DNA of 64,000 nt from Betaproteobacteria bacterium (lineage in GTDB: Bacteria > Pseudomonadota > Gammaproteobacteria > Burkholderiales > Burkholderiaceae_D): contig JANXTA010000040.1 in assembly GCA_025356395.1 (NCBI GenBank), positions 1 to 64,000 of the forward strand, read 5' to 3'. Made by a program: the position numbers and the translations under genes. A model generated the notes under the pieces. It had not been told where the DNA came from and made no database searches. It saw only the letters and a program-made list of their open reading frames with translations. Shown piece after piece: positions 55,113 through 63,598 of this stretch. The number at the start of each line of letters is the position of its first letter. Position 1 is the first letter of the stretch.

Positions 55113-55808
55113 ATGAATCGACTGTCCGAACGTCTGCGGGAATCCATCGAGGAGGAGATCGCCACCGGGCAACTGGTGCCGGGCAGTCGACTTGACGAGG
55201 TCGAACTCGCGACCCGTTTCGGCGTGTCCCGCACGCCGATCCGCGAAGCGCTCAACCTCCTGCTCGGCGAAGGTCTGATCGAGAGCCTGCCGCGGCGCGG
55301 CGCGGTGGTCGCCCAGATCAGCCCGCAGCGCCTCGTCGAGATGTTCGAGGTGATGGCTGAACTCGAGGCGATGTGCGCCCGACTGGCGGCCCGCCGCATG
55401 TCCGACAGCGAACTCGACGCGTTGCAGGGCGCGCACGAGGCCTGTCGCGGTGCCGCGCTGGCCAACGACAGCGACGCGTATTTTTATGCGAACGAGAAGT
55501 TCCACTACGCGATCTACGCCGGCTCGCACAACGCGTTCCTCGCCGAACAGGCGATCCTTCTGCAGCGCAAGTTGCGCCCCTATCGGCGGTTGCAATTGCG
55601 CGTGCGCCACCGCACCAGCCGCTCGTTCGAGGAGCACCAGGGGATCATCGACGCGCTGCGGGAAGGGGACGCCGAGAAGGTCGCGCGGAACATCCGCAAC
55701 CATGTCGTCGTGCAGGGCGAGCGCTTCGCGGACCTGGTGGCCAGCCTGTCGCAGATGCGCCCGCCGGGTTCGCGCAACGAACGCGACGCGCTGCCCGCGC
55801 CGCTGTAG
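55113..55808 (+). CDS. GntR-family (FadR/FCD subfamily) transcriptional regulator
   Basis: A 231-residue regulator. The N-terminal winged helix (about 5-70) shows LRESIEEEIATGQLVPGSRLDE, LATRFGVSRTPIREALNLL (recognition helix) and GLIESLPRRGAVV. The C-terminal FCD ligand domain (about 80-205) is helical and has the metal-binding pattern of the group: ANEKFHYAIYAGSHNAFL and ARNIRNHVV. FCD-type GntR regulators usually sense organic acids. Divergent from the lipoprotein hydrolase gene and upstream of the malonate gene array, it may control one or both; MdcY of Acinetobacter malonate operons is also GntR-type. That link is inference. Confidence 0.88.
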   Translation: MNRLSERLRESIEEEIATGQLVPGSRLDEVELATRFGVSRTPIREALNLLLGEGLIESLPRRGAVVAQISPQRLVEMFEVMAELEAMCARLAARRMSDSELDALQGAHEACRGAALANDSDAYFYANEKFHYAIYAGSHNAFLAEQAILLQRKLRPYRRLQLRVRHRTSRSFEEHQGIIDALREGDAEKVARNIRNHVVVQGERFADLVASLSQMRPPGSRNERDALPAPL

Positions 55809-55829
55809 CACGGCGCCGAGGAAGGACCC

Positions 55830-56540
55830 TCAGCCCAGCAGCCGGTCGAGATCGACGAAGTCGTCCGCGACGATGTCGAATTCGTCCGGCATGAAGGGCG
55901 CCGCCGCCGCGCCGGGTCCGTTCTCCAGCGGCCGTGCCACGTAGCCGGTCTTCAGCCCCGCCGCCCTCGCGGCCCGCAGGTCGCTCGGATGGCAGGCCAC
56001 CAGCATCAGTTCGGCGGGCTCGAGGCCGAGCAGATCGGCGGTGCCGAGATAGGTCTCGGGGTCGGGCTTGTAGTGGCGGAACAGCTCGGCGGAGATGACG
56101 CAGTCCCACGGCAGGCCGGCGCGCTTGGCCATGTTCGTCAGCAGCGCGAAGTTGCCGTTCGACAAGGGCGTGATCACGAATCGCCGCTTGAGGCGCGTCA
56201 GCCCTTCGAGGGTGTCTGCCCACGGATCGAGTCGATGCCAGACGCGGTTGAGACGATCGAGCTCCGCTTCGTCGAATGCTTCGAAGCCGAAGCGGGGCGC
56301 CAGGCTGTCCAGGATCAGCCGATGCAGCGCGTCGATCCGCATCCACGGCAATTCGCCGACCCGCACGCGTTGCATCGCAGGCACATAGCCTTCGCGCCAC
56401 GCATCGGCGAACGCACCGCCATCGATGACAATGCGCTTCTCGGCGGCCAACGCCTGCATCTCCCGCGCGATGCTGCCGCGCCAGTCGACCACGGTACCGA
56501 AGACATCGAAGGCGAGCGCCTTGATCGATGGACGAGACAT
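55830..56540 (-). CDS. Haloacid dehalogenase, type II
   Basis: A 236-residue HAD hydrolase. It has the nucleophile Asp10 in AFDVFGTVVDWRGS, the second motif ITPLSNGNFALL (Ser/Asn), the conserved Lys in HYKPDPETY, and a third acidic motif area LVACHPSDLRAARAAGL, all arranged as in L-2-haloacid dehalogenases (type II), which hydrolyse short 2-haloacids to D-2-hydroxyacids. Natural use may instead be general detoxification. The start at 56540 gives the family N-terminus MSRPSIKALAFD. It converges with the GntR gene (21 bases) and is divergent from the exporter gene. Confidence 0.9.
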   Translation of the reverse strand: MSRPSIKALAFDVFGTVVDWRGSIAREMQALAAEKRIVIDGGAFADAWREGYVPAMQRVRVGELPWMRIDALHRLILDSLAPRFGFEAFDEAELDRLNRVWHRLDPWADTLEGLTRLKRRFVITPLSNGNFALLTNMAKRAGLPWDCVISAELFRHYKPDPETYLGTADLLGLEPAELMLVACHPSDLRAARAAGLKTGYVARPLENGPGAAAAPFMPDEFDIVADDFVDLDRLLG

Positions 56541-56655
56541 GTGAACTCCGGACCGAGATGCGAGGTCCGCATCATGCCGCGACGGCGCCCCTGCAGAAAG
56601 GGCGGATGTAGCATGCGGGGCTCGATGCGCGCGCATCGATCGCTCTCATCTCGCC

Positions 56656-58047
56656 ATGCCGACCCCCGCACCCCGCAAGGACGAAGAACAGAACGCCGAC
56701 GCGGATGCCATCCGCAGCATGATCGGCGCCGGCGCCATGGATCCGCCGTCGCTGGACGCGTCGGCTCTCGGCACCGGCGGCAACAGTGCCGAAGCGAATG
56801 CCGACGATCGGGCGGCGTATCAGGTGGTGCAGCCTCCGCGCTCCATGACCGTGCCCGGCCGCACGCGGCTCGCGATCATCCTCGCCGCGCTCGCGATGCT
56901 TGGTCCGTTCTCGATCGATACCTACCTGCCCGCGTTCCCCGAGATCGAGCGCTCGCTCGATGCCTCGGCGATCCAGGTACAGCAGACGATGACCGCGTAC
57001 ATGCTCGCGTTCGCCGTGATGATCCTGTGGCACGGCGCACTGTCCGACGCGCTCGGCCGTCGCATCGTGATCCTGGTGTCGCTAGTGGTCTTCGTCGTCG
57101 CGTCGTTCGGCTGCGCGTCGGCGCACTCGATACAGTACCTGTGGGGCTTCCGCATCCTGCAGGGGCTGTCGGCGGGCGCGGGCATCGTGGTAGGACGCGC
57201 GATCGTGCGCGACCTCTATGCCGGACCGGAGGCCACCAAGCTGCTGTCGCTGGTGACGATGATCTTCGCGATCGCGCCGGCCATCGCCCCGATCCTCGGC
57301 GGCTGGGTCGTCGAGGCCTTCGACTGGCGGACGATCTTCCTGATGCTCTTCGTCTATTCGTTCCTGCTGCTGGCGGCAACGTGGCGCCTGTTGCCCGAGA
57401 CCCTGCCGGTCGCGCAACGTCAGCCATTCAACGCCACGTCGCTGTGGAACAGCTACAAGTCGGTGTTCGGCACACTGCGCTTCCACGCGTATGCGGGCAC
57501 GGTCGCGTTCAACTTCGTCGGGCTGTTCATCTACGTCGCCGCGGCGCCCGTGTTCATCATCGAGCACCTGCATCTGTCGCAACGCCAGTTCGGGTGGTTC
57601 TTCATCCCGTCGGTGTCGGGCATCTTCCTCGGCGCGCTGCTGGCCAATCAACTGGCGGGACGTTTCACCGTTGGCAAACAGGTGCGCGCAGGCTTCATCC
57701 TGATGGGCAGCGCGTCGATCGTGAACGTGCTCTATCACGTGTGGATGCCCGCGATGATCCCGTGGTCGGTCGTGCCCGTTTTCTTCTACACGATCGGCAT
57801 GTCGCTCTGCGCCCCGGGCGTGACCTTGATGGTGCTCGACCTGTTCCCGACCCATCGCGGTGTCGCCGCATCGTGCCAATCGTTCGTGCAGACCATGCTC
57901 GGCGCCGTGGCCGCGGGCGTGCTCGCGCCGATCCTGTCGGCCTCCGCGCTCAACCTCGCGATCGGGCAGGTCGCGTGCGTGTTCATCGCGCTCGCGTTCT
58001 GGCGGGTCGGACGATCGCGACGGCTCGCGGGACCGCGCACGCACTAG
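56656..58047 (+). CDS. Bcr/CflA-family MFS drug-resistance exporter with long N-terminal tail
   Basis: A 463-residue proton-driven exporter of the DHA1 group. From about residue 70 it reads as Bcr/CflA: LAMLGPFSIDTYLPAFPEIE, QQTMTAYMLAFAVMILWHGALSDALGRRIVIL (outline), RILQGLSAGAGIVVGRAIVRDLY and FAIAPAIAPILGGW, with 12 helices in all. The first ~63 residues are polar, acidic and unlike the family (EEQNADADAIRSMIGAGAMD), either a real cytoplasmic extension or upstream sequence if translation starts at Met64 (MTVPGRTRL). The 116-base gap to the dehalogenase gene must hold both promoters. Substrate range cannot be predicted. Confidence 0.85.
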   Translation: MPTPAPRKDEEQNADADAIRSMIGAGAMDPPSLDASALGTGGNSAEANADDRAAYQVVQPPRSMTVPGRTRLAIILAALAMLGPFSIDTYLPAFPEIERSLDASAIQVQQTMTAYMLAFAVMILWHGALSDALGRRIVILVSLVVFVVASFGCASAHSIQYLWGFRILQGLSAGAGIVVGRAIVRDLYAGPEATKLLSLVTMIFAIAPAIAPILGGWVVEAFDWRTIFLMLFVYSFLLLAATWRLLPETLPVAQRQPFNATSLWNSYKSVFGTLRFHAYAGTVAFNFVGLFIYVAAAPVFIIEHLHLSQRQFGWFFIPSVSGIFLGALLANQLAGRFTVGKQVRAGFILMGSASIVNVLYHVWMPAMIPWSVVPVFFYTIGMSLCAPGVTLMVLDLFPTHRGVAASCQSFVQTMLGAVAAGVLAPILSASALNLAIGQVACVFIALAFWRVGRSRRLAGPRTH

Positions 58048-58175
58048 GGTCGTCTGCCGGGTTTCCTCGCATCACCGTGTAGAGTTTCGAAGGAGCCCGC
58101 CAGCCGGGCGTGCGACCACAAATCGATATCCCGACGAGCGACGAAAGCCGCGTGATCGAAGGACCAAGGAGACCC

Positions 58176-59891
58176 ATGTCTATCGCCGCCTCACACCACG
58201 AGCCCCTGCACTACGCCCACTGGCCGCACGACGTGCCGCACCACCTCGACCTGCCCGCGACGAGCCTCTGGTACAACCTCGAGGTCACCGCGAAGCGCTT
58301 TCCGGATCGCGCGGCCGTGATCTTCTACGACTCGGTGCTGACCTACGGGGAACTGCGTCGACAGGCCGAGGCGATCGCGGGCTGGCTGCAGCAGGAATGC
58401 GGCGTGACGCGCGGCGACCGCGTGCTGCTCGACTTCCAGAACAGCCCGCAATTCATCGCCGGCTACTACGCGATCCTGCGCGCCGATGCCTTCGTCGTGC
58501 CCGTCAACCCGATGCTGAAGACCGACGAGCTGCGGCACTACGTCAACGACAGCGGTGCCCAGGTGGTGCTGTGCGCGCAGGACAACTGGCCACAACTCTC
58601 GCCGCTGATGAATGGCCAGCCCGAAGGCATCGCGACCCTGGGCCGCGCGCTGGTCGGGGCCTATGCCGATGCGCTCACGAACGAGACCGATCTCTCGATC
58701 CCCGAGTTCGCCCGCGCACCGATGGCCATCGAGCCGACCGCGCAGGTCGCGCACTGGACCGACGTCGTGGCCGCGGGGCGCGTGCCGGCTCCTGCGCAAG
58801 CGGGACCCGACGACTGGTGCGTGATGCCCTACACGTCGGGCACGACCGGCAAGCCGAAGGGCTGCATCCACACGCATCGATCGGTGATGCACGTCATGTA
58901 CTTCGGCGTGATCTGGGGCAAGGCATCGACCGATACCATCTCGCTCGGCGTCGTGCCGATGTTCCACGTCACCGGCATGCAAGCGATGAACAGCCTGATC
59001 TTCGCGGGCGGGACCAACGTCGTGCTGCCGCGCTGGGATCGCAGGCTGGCGGCCGAGGCCATCGCGCGCAATCGCGTGACCAACTGGACCTGCATCCCGA
59101 CCATGGTCATCGACCTATTCGCGAATCCCGACATCGATCAGTACGACCTGTCGAGCCTGACCTACATGTCGGGTGGCGGCGCGGCGATGCCGGAGGCGAT
59201 CGCGCAGAAGGTCAAGGACCTGTGGAACCTCGACTTCATCGAGGGCTACGGCTTGTCGGAGACCATCGCGGCCTCGCATTCGAACCCGCCGCTGCGGACC
59301 AAGAAGCAGTGCCTCGGCATTCCGATCTGCGACACCGACTCGCGCATCATCGACCCGGACACGCTGGTCGAGCAGCCGCAGGGCGCGACCGGCGAGATCA
59401 TCACGAACGGGCCCGGCGTGTTCCAGGGCTACTGGAACGACCCGGGCAAGACCGCAGCCGCCTTCATCCAGCACGACGGCAAGACCTTCTTCCGCACCGG
59501 CGATCTCGGTCGCATCGACGAGGACGGCTACTTCTTCATGGTCGATCGTCTCAAGCGGATGATCAACGCGGCGGGCTTCAAAGTCTGGCCGGCCGAGGTC
59601 GAGGCGATGCTCTACAAGAACCCGCTGATCCAGGAAGCGTGCGTGATCGGCGCGTTCGACGCCTATCGCGGCGAAACGGTGAAGGCGCTGATCGTCGCAC
59701 GCGGCGGCGCCAACGGCCCCGAGACCGCCGAGGCGATCGTCGCGTGGGCCCGCGAACACATGGCGGCCTACAAGATACCGCGCGTGATCGAGTTCGTCGA
59801 CGCGTTGCCGAAGTCGGGGACGGGCAAGGTGATGTGGCGGGCCTTGCAGGAAGCGGAGAACGCGAAGACGGCGCAGAAGAACGCAGCCTGA
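58176..59891 (+). CDS. Acyl-CoA synthetase (AMP-dependent ligase)
   Basis: A 571-residue adenylate-forming enzyme activating a carboxylic acid to its CoA thioester. The signature regions are intact: the P-loop-like YTSGTTGKPKGCIHTHRS (about 223), YMSGGGAAMPEAIAQ, EGYGLSETIAASHSN (adenine binding), FFRTGDLGRIDEDGYFFMVDRLKRMINAAGFKVWPAEVE (outline only, containing the hinge Asp), and the catalytic Lys region PKSGTGKVMWR. The overall style is medium/long-chain fatty-acid-CoA ligase. The ATG at 58176 has AAGGAG seven bases upstream, so the upstream codons are not used. It converges with the ModA-like gene, one base apart. Confidence 0.92.
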   Translation: MSIAASHHEPLHYAHWPHDVPHHLDLPATSLWYNLEVTAKRFPDRAAVIFYDSVLTYGELRRQAEAIAGWLQQECGVTRGDRVLLDFQNSPQFIAGYYAILRADAFVVPVNPMLKTDELRHYVNDSGAQVVLCAQDNWPQLSPLMNGQPEGIATLGRALVGAYADALTNETDLSIPEFARAPMAIEPTAQVAHWTDVVAAGRVPAPAQAGPDDWCVMPYTSGTTGKPKGCIHTHRSVMHVMYFGVIWGKASTDTISLGVVPMFHVTGMQAMNSLIFAGGTNVVLPRWDRRLAAEAIARNRVTNWTCIPTMVIDLFANPDIDQYDLSSLTYMSGGGAAMPEAIAQKVKDLWNLDFIEGYGLSETIAASHSNPPLRTKKQCLGIPICDTDSRIIDPDTLVEQPQGATGEIITNGPGVFQGYWNDPGKTAAAFIQHDGKTFFRTGDLGRIDEDGYFFMVDRLKRMINAAGFKVWPAEVEAMLYKNPLIQEACVIGAFDAYRGETVKALIVARGGANGPETAEAIVAWAREHMAAYKIPRVIEFVDALPKSGTGKVMWRALQEAENAKTAQKNAA

Positions 59892-59892
59892 A

Positions 59893-60648
59893 TCAACGGG
59901 CCGTCATGAACCCGTTCTTCTCGATCACCGCATGCGCCTCGCGTGAGCTGAGGTCGCGGACCAGCGATTCGGCCTCGACCCGATGGGCGGGCTTCGACAG
60001 CATCGCCATGTCGTAGCGCGTCAGCCGCTGCAGGTCGCCAGGCAGCGGGCCGACGAGCTTGACGCCCGCGACCGGCAGGATCTCGCTGATCTGCTGCAGG
60101 CCGAGATCGGCCTGGCCACGCGCGACGGCTTCGACGACGTTGCCGCCGTCGACCTTGAGCAACTTGGGCTGCATCGCGTCGTTGATCTTCAGTTCCTTGA
60201 AGAGGCTCTCGACGAGTCGGCCGCTGGTGCCCTTCGCGGGATCGACGATGACGACCTTGCGCGCGGCCAGCAACGTGGCGCGTAACGCATCGGGCGTCGA
60301 GATGTTCGGGATCGGCGCCCCGGCCTTCACGGCGACGCCGACCTCGGTCTCGCCGAGCGCACGACGCGACGTGACCTCGATCTCGTTCTTCTTCATCAGC
60401 TGGAAGACGTCTTCGCTCGGGGCGATCACGACATCGGGTCGTTCGCCTTTCGCAAGCCTGTCGCGAATCTCTCCAGCCGTCGCGTAAGTCGCGACGACCT
60501 TTGGCTGCGAGGCGTCACGCTTCGCGAGGAGGGCGGAGATCGGGGCCTTCATCGCGCCCGCACACAACAACGTGAGATCGGCGGCCATCGCCGACGACGC
60601 GATCATCGCGGCAGCGAGCGTGGCCAGGCAGCGTAGAGAATTCTTCAT
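59893..60648 (-). CDS. ModA-like periplasmic substrate-binding protein
   Basis: A 251-residue exported protein (signal peptide about 1-22, cleavage after AMA). Its fold is the molybdate/PBP II type: LTLLCAGAMKAPISAL at the mature start, ATAGEIRDRLAKGERPDVVIAPSEDVF, LGETEVGVAVKAGAPIP, and the hinge region VVIVDPAKGTSGRLVESLFKEL. Orthologues occur as lone binding proteins without ModB/ModC, as here, and are often mis-named ModA. The ligand is unknown. It begins one base after the metallo-hydrolase stop, so the two are surely co-transcribed. Confidence 0.82.
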   Translation of the reverse strand: MKNSLRCLATLAAAMIASSAMAADLTLLCAGAMKAPISALLAKRDASQPKVVATYATAGEIRDRLAKGERPDVVIAPSEDVFQLMKKNEIEVTSRRALGETEVGVAVKAGAPIPNISTPDALRATLLAARKVVIVDPAKGTSGRLVESLFKELKINDAMQPKLLKVDGGNVVEAVARGQADLGLQQISEILPVAGVKLVGPLPGDLQRLTRYDMAMLSKPAHRVEAESLVRDLSSREAHAVIEKNGFMTAR

Positions 60649-60649
60649 G

Positions 60650-61633
60650 TCAGGCAGCCTCTCGTGCCGCGGGCGCTTTCGCACCGCCGGCGGCGATCCA
60701 TGATTCGAGTCCATCGGCGTTGAGCCGGATGTCCATGTCGAGCACGTCGTCGATGCGATCGATCGCGAGGCCCCAGTTCTGTCGCTGCGCTTCGGCCACG
60801 GCGATCGCGTGGACGCCGGCCTTGAGCGCCGCGCCACGCGCCTGCACATCGCCGATCTCCGCGCAACGACGACCGACCTCCGCGTGCGCATCCACCAGAC
60901 GCAGCAGGTCGGTGGCGAGGCGCGGGACGTCGACGACCTTGCCGAAATGCGTGAGGTACAGCGCCTCGGGCTTCAGCGCCGTCATGCGCTCGATCGACGC
61001 GTGGAAGGCGTCCGGATCGAACTGCGTCGGCGTGGTCGCCGGGAAGACGAACTGCTTGCCGTCGCGATCGAGTTCGCGATACGACAGGCCGAACATGTCG
61101 CCGGTGAACAGATGCCCGGTCGCGCCGTCGTGGATGCAGTTGTGATGCCGCGCATGACCCGGCGTGTCGTAGAAGGTGAAGATGCGGCCGGCGAGACTCA
61201 CGGTCGAGCCGTCGGTGGCCTCGATCACGCGGCCCGCAATCACCGGCACGATGTCGCCGTACATCTTCGTGGCCGCGTCGACGCCGTACACGTCGCGCGT
61301 CGCGGCCATCAGCTTCGATGGGTCGATCATGTGGCGCGCGCCCCGCGGATGCACGACCAGCTTCGCGTTCGGCGCGTTGGCCATCAACAGGCCGGCGCCG
61401 CCGGCGTGGTCGAGGTGCACGTGGGTGAGGATGACGAAGTCGATTGCCTCGGGTGAAATTCCCTTCTCGGCCAGCGCGGCCAGCACGAACGGCACCGAGT
61501 CGTTGGTCCCGGTGTCGACGACAGCTGCGCGGCCACGCTCGACGATGAGATGGATCGCGTCGAGTTGCGGACGGACATAGCCGGAGTCGACGGCGCTGAT
61601 GCCGTGGGGGTAGTCGATGACGGAAGGCTTCAT
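60650..61633 (-). CDS. MBL-fold metallo-hydrolase
   Basis: A 327-residue metallo-beta-lactamase-fold hydrolase. The zinc motif THVHLDHAGG (HxHxDH) is complete, with further ligands in DTPGHARHHNCIHD, FTGDMFGLSYRELD and the late TLHFG-like YLTHFGK. The C-terminal ~70 residues are helical, as in the glyoxalase-II-like or DHAR-type members. The ATG at 61633 is used; a GTG two codons upstream is possible, and neither has a clear ribosome-binding site. Function is not predictable beyond hydrolysis of an ester or thioester. It heads a two-gene unit with the ModA-like gene. Confidence 0.85.
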   Translation of the reverse strand: MKPSVIDYPHGISAVDSGYVRPQLDAIHLIVERGRAAVVDTGTNDSVPFVLAALAEKGISPEAIDFVILTHVHLDHAGGAGLLMANAPNAKLVVHPRGARHMIDPSKLMAATRDVYGVDAATKMYGDIVPVIAGRVIEATDGSTVSLAGRIFTFYDTPGHARHHNCIHDGATGHLFTGDMFGLSYRELDRDGKQFVFPATTPTQFDPDAFHASIERMTALKPEALYLTHFGKVVDVPRLATDLLRLVDAHAEVGRRCAEIGDVQARGAALKAGVHAIAVAEAQRQNWGLAIDRIDDVLDMDIRLNADGLESWIAAGGAKAPAAREAA

Positions 61634-61699
61634 GGCCACTGTGGTCGCTGGATCGGGAGCCGCATCATGCCCTCAATGGCCGATCCACCGCCAACCGCC

Positions 61700-62530
61700 T
61701 TAGCTCGCGGCAGCACTCGACAACCACCAGCCGTCACCGACGCAACAGGCCGTCCCGCCGGGCACCGTGCCGCGAAGCAGCGACTGCGTGGCCATGATCG
61801 AACGGGTCTTGACGGCTACGGCGACCGCCTCGGCAGGGACGGTGTCTCGCGCGCCGATGCAGGGATTGAAGGCGACCGGCATCAAGACCGAAGCGGCGTA
61901 GGTCGCTTCGCCCCCGCGCGTAGCGAGCATCATGACACCGAGACCTTCGTCCGGGGTCAAAGGGAAGACCAGCCTGCCTCCGATCTTCAACGCGTCCAGC
62001 CAGGCCGCGAGCGGATGGGTCGCGTCCGCGCTAGCATAGACCACGTCTGCTGCCGGCAGCGTGTCTTCCGACGCGGAGGGTTGATCACCAAGACGTTCGG
62101 AAACGCCTGAAGATTGACGCGCGCCTGTTCTCGAGGTCGACCTCGATTTCGTCGGCGGCCACGTGTCCGGTCGCACTGACCAGCGTCGCGAGGAGCGCCG
62201 TGTAGTAGCCCGTCCCACGCCGACCTGGACCACGGCATCGCCGACCTTGGTCGCGCAGTCGGCCAAGCATCGCGCATGTAGCGTGGGCTATCCGTTGTTG
62301 ATGCCGCGATCGATGGCGAACCCGACGACGATGTCCTGATAGACGATGCACGGATCGTTCGAAATGGTCGACGTGTAGCTGCTACCGACGCGGGCCAACC
62401 ATGACCCAGGACCGAGGAAGTGCTCGCGTTCGATGGTCGAGAAGACAGCGATCAGCCGCTCGTCGATCGAGTCCACGCTCCTGACCGCGAAGTTCGCGTA
62501 GAAGCGGCGGTGCTCCTCGACGGAACGCAT
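61700..62530 (-). pseudogene. Protein-L-isoaspartate O-methyltransferase remnant
   Basis: The degraded remains of a PCMT-type methyltransferase gene, which repairs isoaspartyl residues. Read from 62530 down: an intact N-terminal 80 codons (MRSVEEHRRFYANFAVRS, NDPCIVYQDIVV), then a TAG at 62288-62290 where family members have Gln in NNGQPTLHA; reading resumes in frame to motif I (VQVGVG), where a single-base deletion shifts to the frame with TGYYTALLATLVSATGHV; a further shift gives RARVNLQAFPNV; and a last shift restores SASEDTLPAADVVYASADATHPLAAWLDALKIGGRLVF (outline). One stop and at least three frameshifts exclude a functional product. It lies 10 bases from cyoD, so it may once have been cotranscribed with the cyo genes. 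Confidence 0.85.
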
Positions 62531-62540
62531 GATCGGCGTC

Positions 62541-62960
62541 CTATCGCTGCATCTTCATCATCTGGTCCATCGGCATCGCCATGTGGTTCAGGTGCGTCAT
62601 GATCCACAGGGAACCGAACACCAGCAACATCACGATCAGCACGCCGAACGCCAACGCAAGCACGTTGTTGACGTTGTCGGGGCCGGTCGTGATGTGCAGG
62701 AAGAACACCAGGTGCACGCCCATCTGCGCCATCGCCAGCACCGACAACGCGATCGGCAGGCTCGGCGCCCATACCAGCGCGCTGCGAGCCAGGTAAAACG
62801 ACAAGCAGGTCAGGCCTACCGCCAGCGCGAAGCCGATCAGGTAACCCTTGACGCCCTGGGCGTACTCAGCGTGCGGCACGATGCGTTCATCACCCGGTGC
62901 GCTGTCGGCGAGCTCCATGCCGTGCACGGTCAGGATATTCTCGTTTCCGTTGCTGCTCAT
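62541..62960 (-). CDS. cyoD: Cytochrome o ubiquinol oxidase subunit IV
   Basis: A 139-residue small membrane subunit of the haem-copper cytochrome bo3-type quinol oxidase. It has three helices (about 38-57, 68-90, 100-121) and the CyoD marks YAQGVKGYLIGFALAVGLT and QMGVHLVFFLHI; the tail is methionine-rich (HMAMPMDQMMKMQR). CyoD stabilises assembly of the copper site and is the last structural subunit. The four-base overlap with cyoC (ATGA) shows coupled translation. Confidence 0.93.
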   Translation of the reverse strand: MSSNGNENILTVHGMELADSAPGDERIVPHAEYAQGVKGYLIGFALAVGLTCLSFYLARSALVWAPSLPIALSVLAMAQMGVHLVFFLHITTGPDNVNNVLALAFGVLIVMLLVFGSLWIMTHLNHMAMPMDQMMKMQR

Positions 62961-63598
62961 TGCGCGACTCCCACCAGATAGACCAGACTGAACAGCGCCA
63001 CCCAGATGATGTCGAGGGTGTGCCAGAAGAGACTGAAGCACAGCATGCGACGCAGGATGTCGTCGCGGAAACCCTTCGCGAAGACCTGCGCCATCATCGT
63101 CAGCAGCCACAGCAGACCCGCCGTCACATGAAGGCCGTGGCAACCGATCAGCGCGAAGAACGACGACAGAAAGCCACTGCGGCTCGGGCCTGCGCCCGCC
63201 TCGATCATGTCGGCGAATTCCCGCAGTTCGAGCACGACGAAGCCCGCGCCGAGCAGAAACGTGAGCGCCATCGAGATGTAGAAGAGCCGCTTGTTGTTCG
63301 CCTGCGCGCCGATGCCGGCCAGTCCGCATGTCAGGCTCGAGGTCAGCAGAAGCGCCGTCTCGAACGCGACGTTGCCGATGCCGAAGAGATCCTTCCCGCT
63401 CGGGCCGCCGGCGGTACTGTCAGTCAGCACCGCGTAAGTCGCGAAAAACGCGGCGAACATGATGATGTCGCTGATCAGGAAGATCCAGAAGCCGTAAGCA
63501 ACGACGATGCGCTTCGACTCCGCGTGGCCGTGACCGCCGCCTGCGGTCAGGTCGGCGCCGTGGGCCCGGCCCTTCGCGATCGCGTGCGAAGAGCTCAT
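62957..63598 (-). CDS. cyoC: Cytochrome o ubiquinol oxidase subunit III
   Basis: A 213-residue five-helix subunit III. Diagnostic blocks: YGFWIFLISDIIMFAAFFATYAVL, FETALLLTSSLTCG, FFALIGCHGLHVTAGLLWLL and CFSLFWHTLDIIWVALFSLVYLVG, identical in layout to CyoC of bo3 oxidases. The N-terminal 28 residues are His/Gly-rich (GGGHGHAESKR) and cytoplasmic. It overlaps both neighbours by four bases, as in the tight cyoABCD arrangement. Confidence 0.94.
   Translation of the reverse strand: MSSSHAIAKGRAHGADLTAGGGHGHAESKRIVVAYGFWIFLISDIIMFAAFFATYAVLTDSTAGGPSGKDLFGIGNVAFETALLLTSSLTCGLAGIGAQANNKRLFYISMALTFLLGAGFVVLELREFADMIEAGAGPSRSGFLSSFFALIGCHGLHVTAGLLWLLTMMAQVFAKGFRDDILRRMLCFSLFWHTLDIIWVALFSLVYLVGVAQ

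Noticed and set aside
29996-62530. Amber-codon reassignment or suppression explaining both TAG-interrupted genes
   Set aside because: The PCMT remnant also has several frameshifts, and other genes are intact without in-frame TAG, so ordinary decay is simpler.
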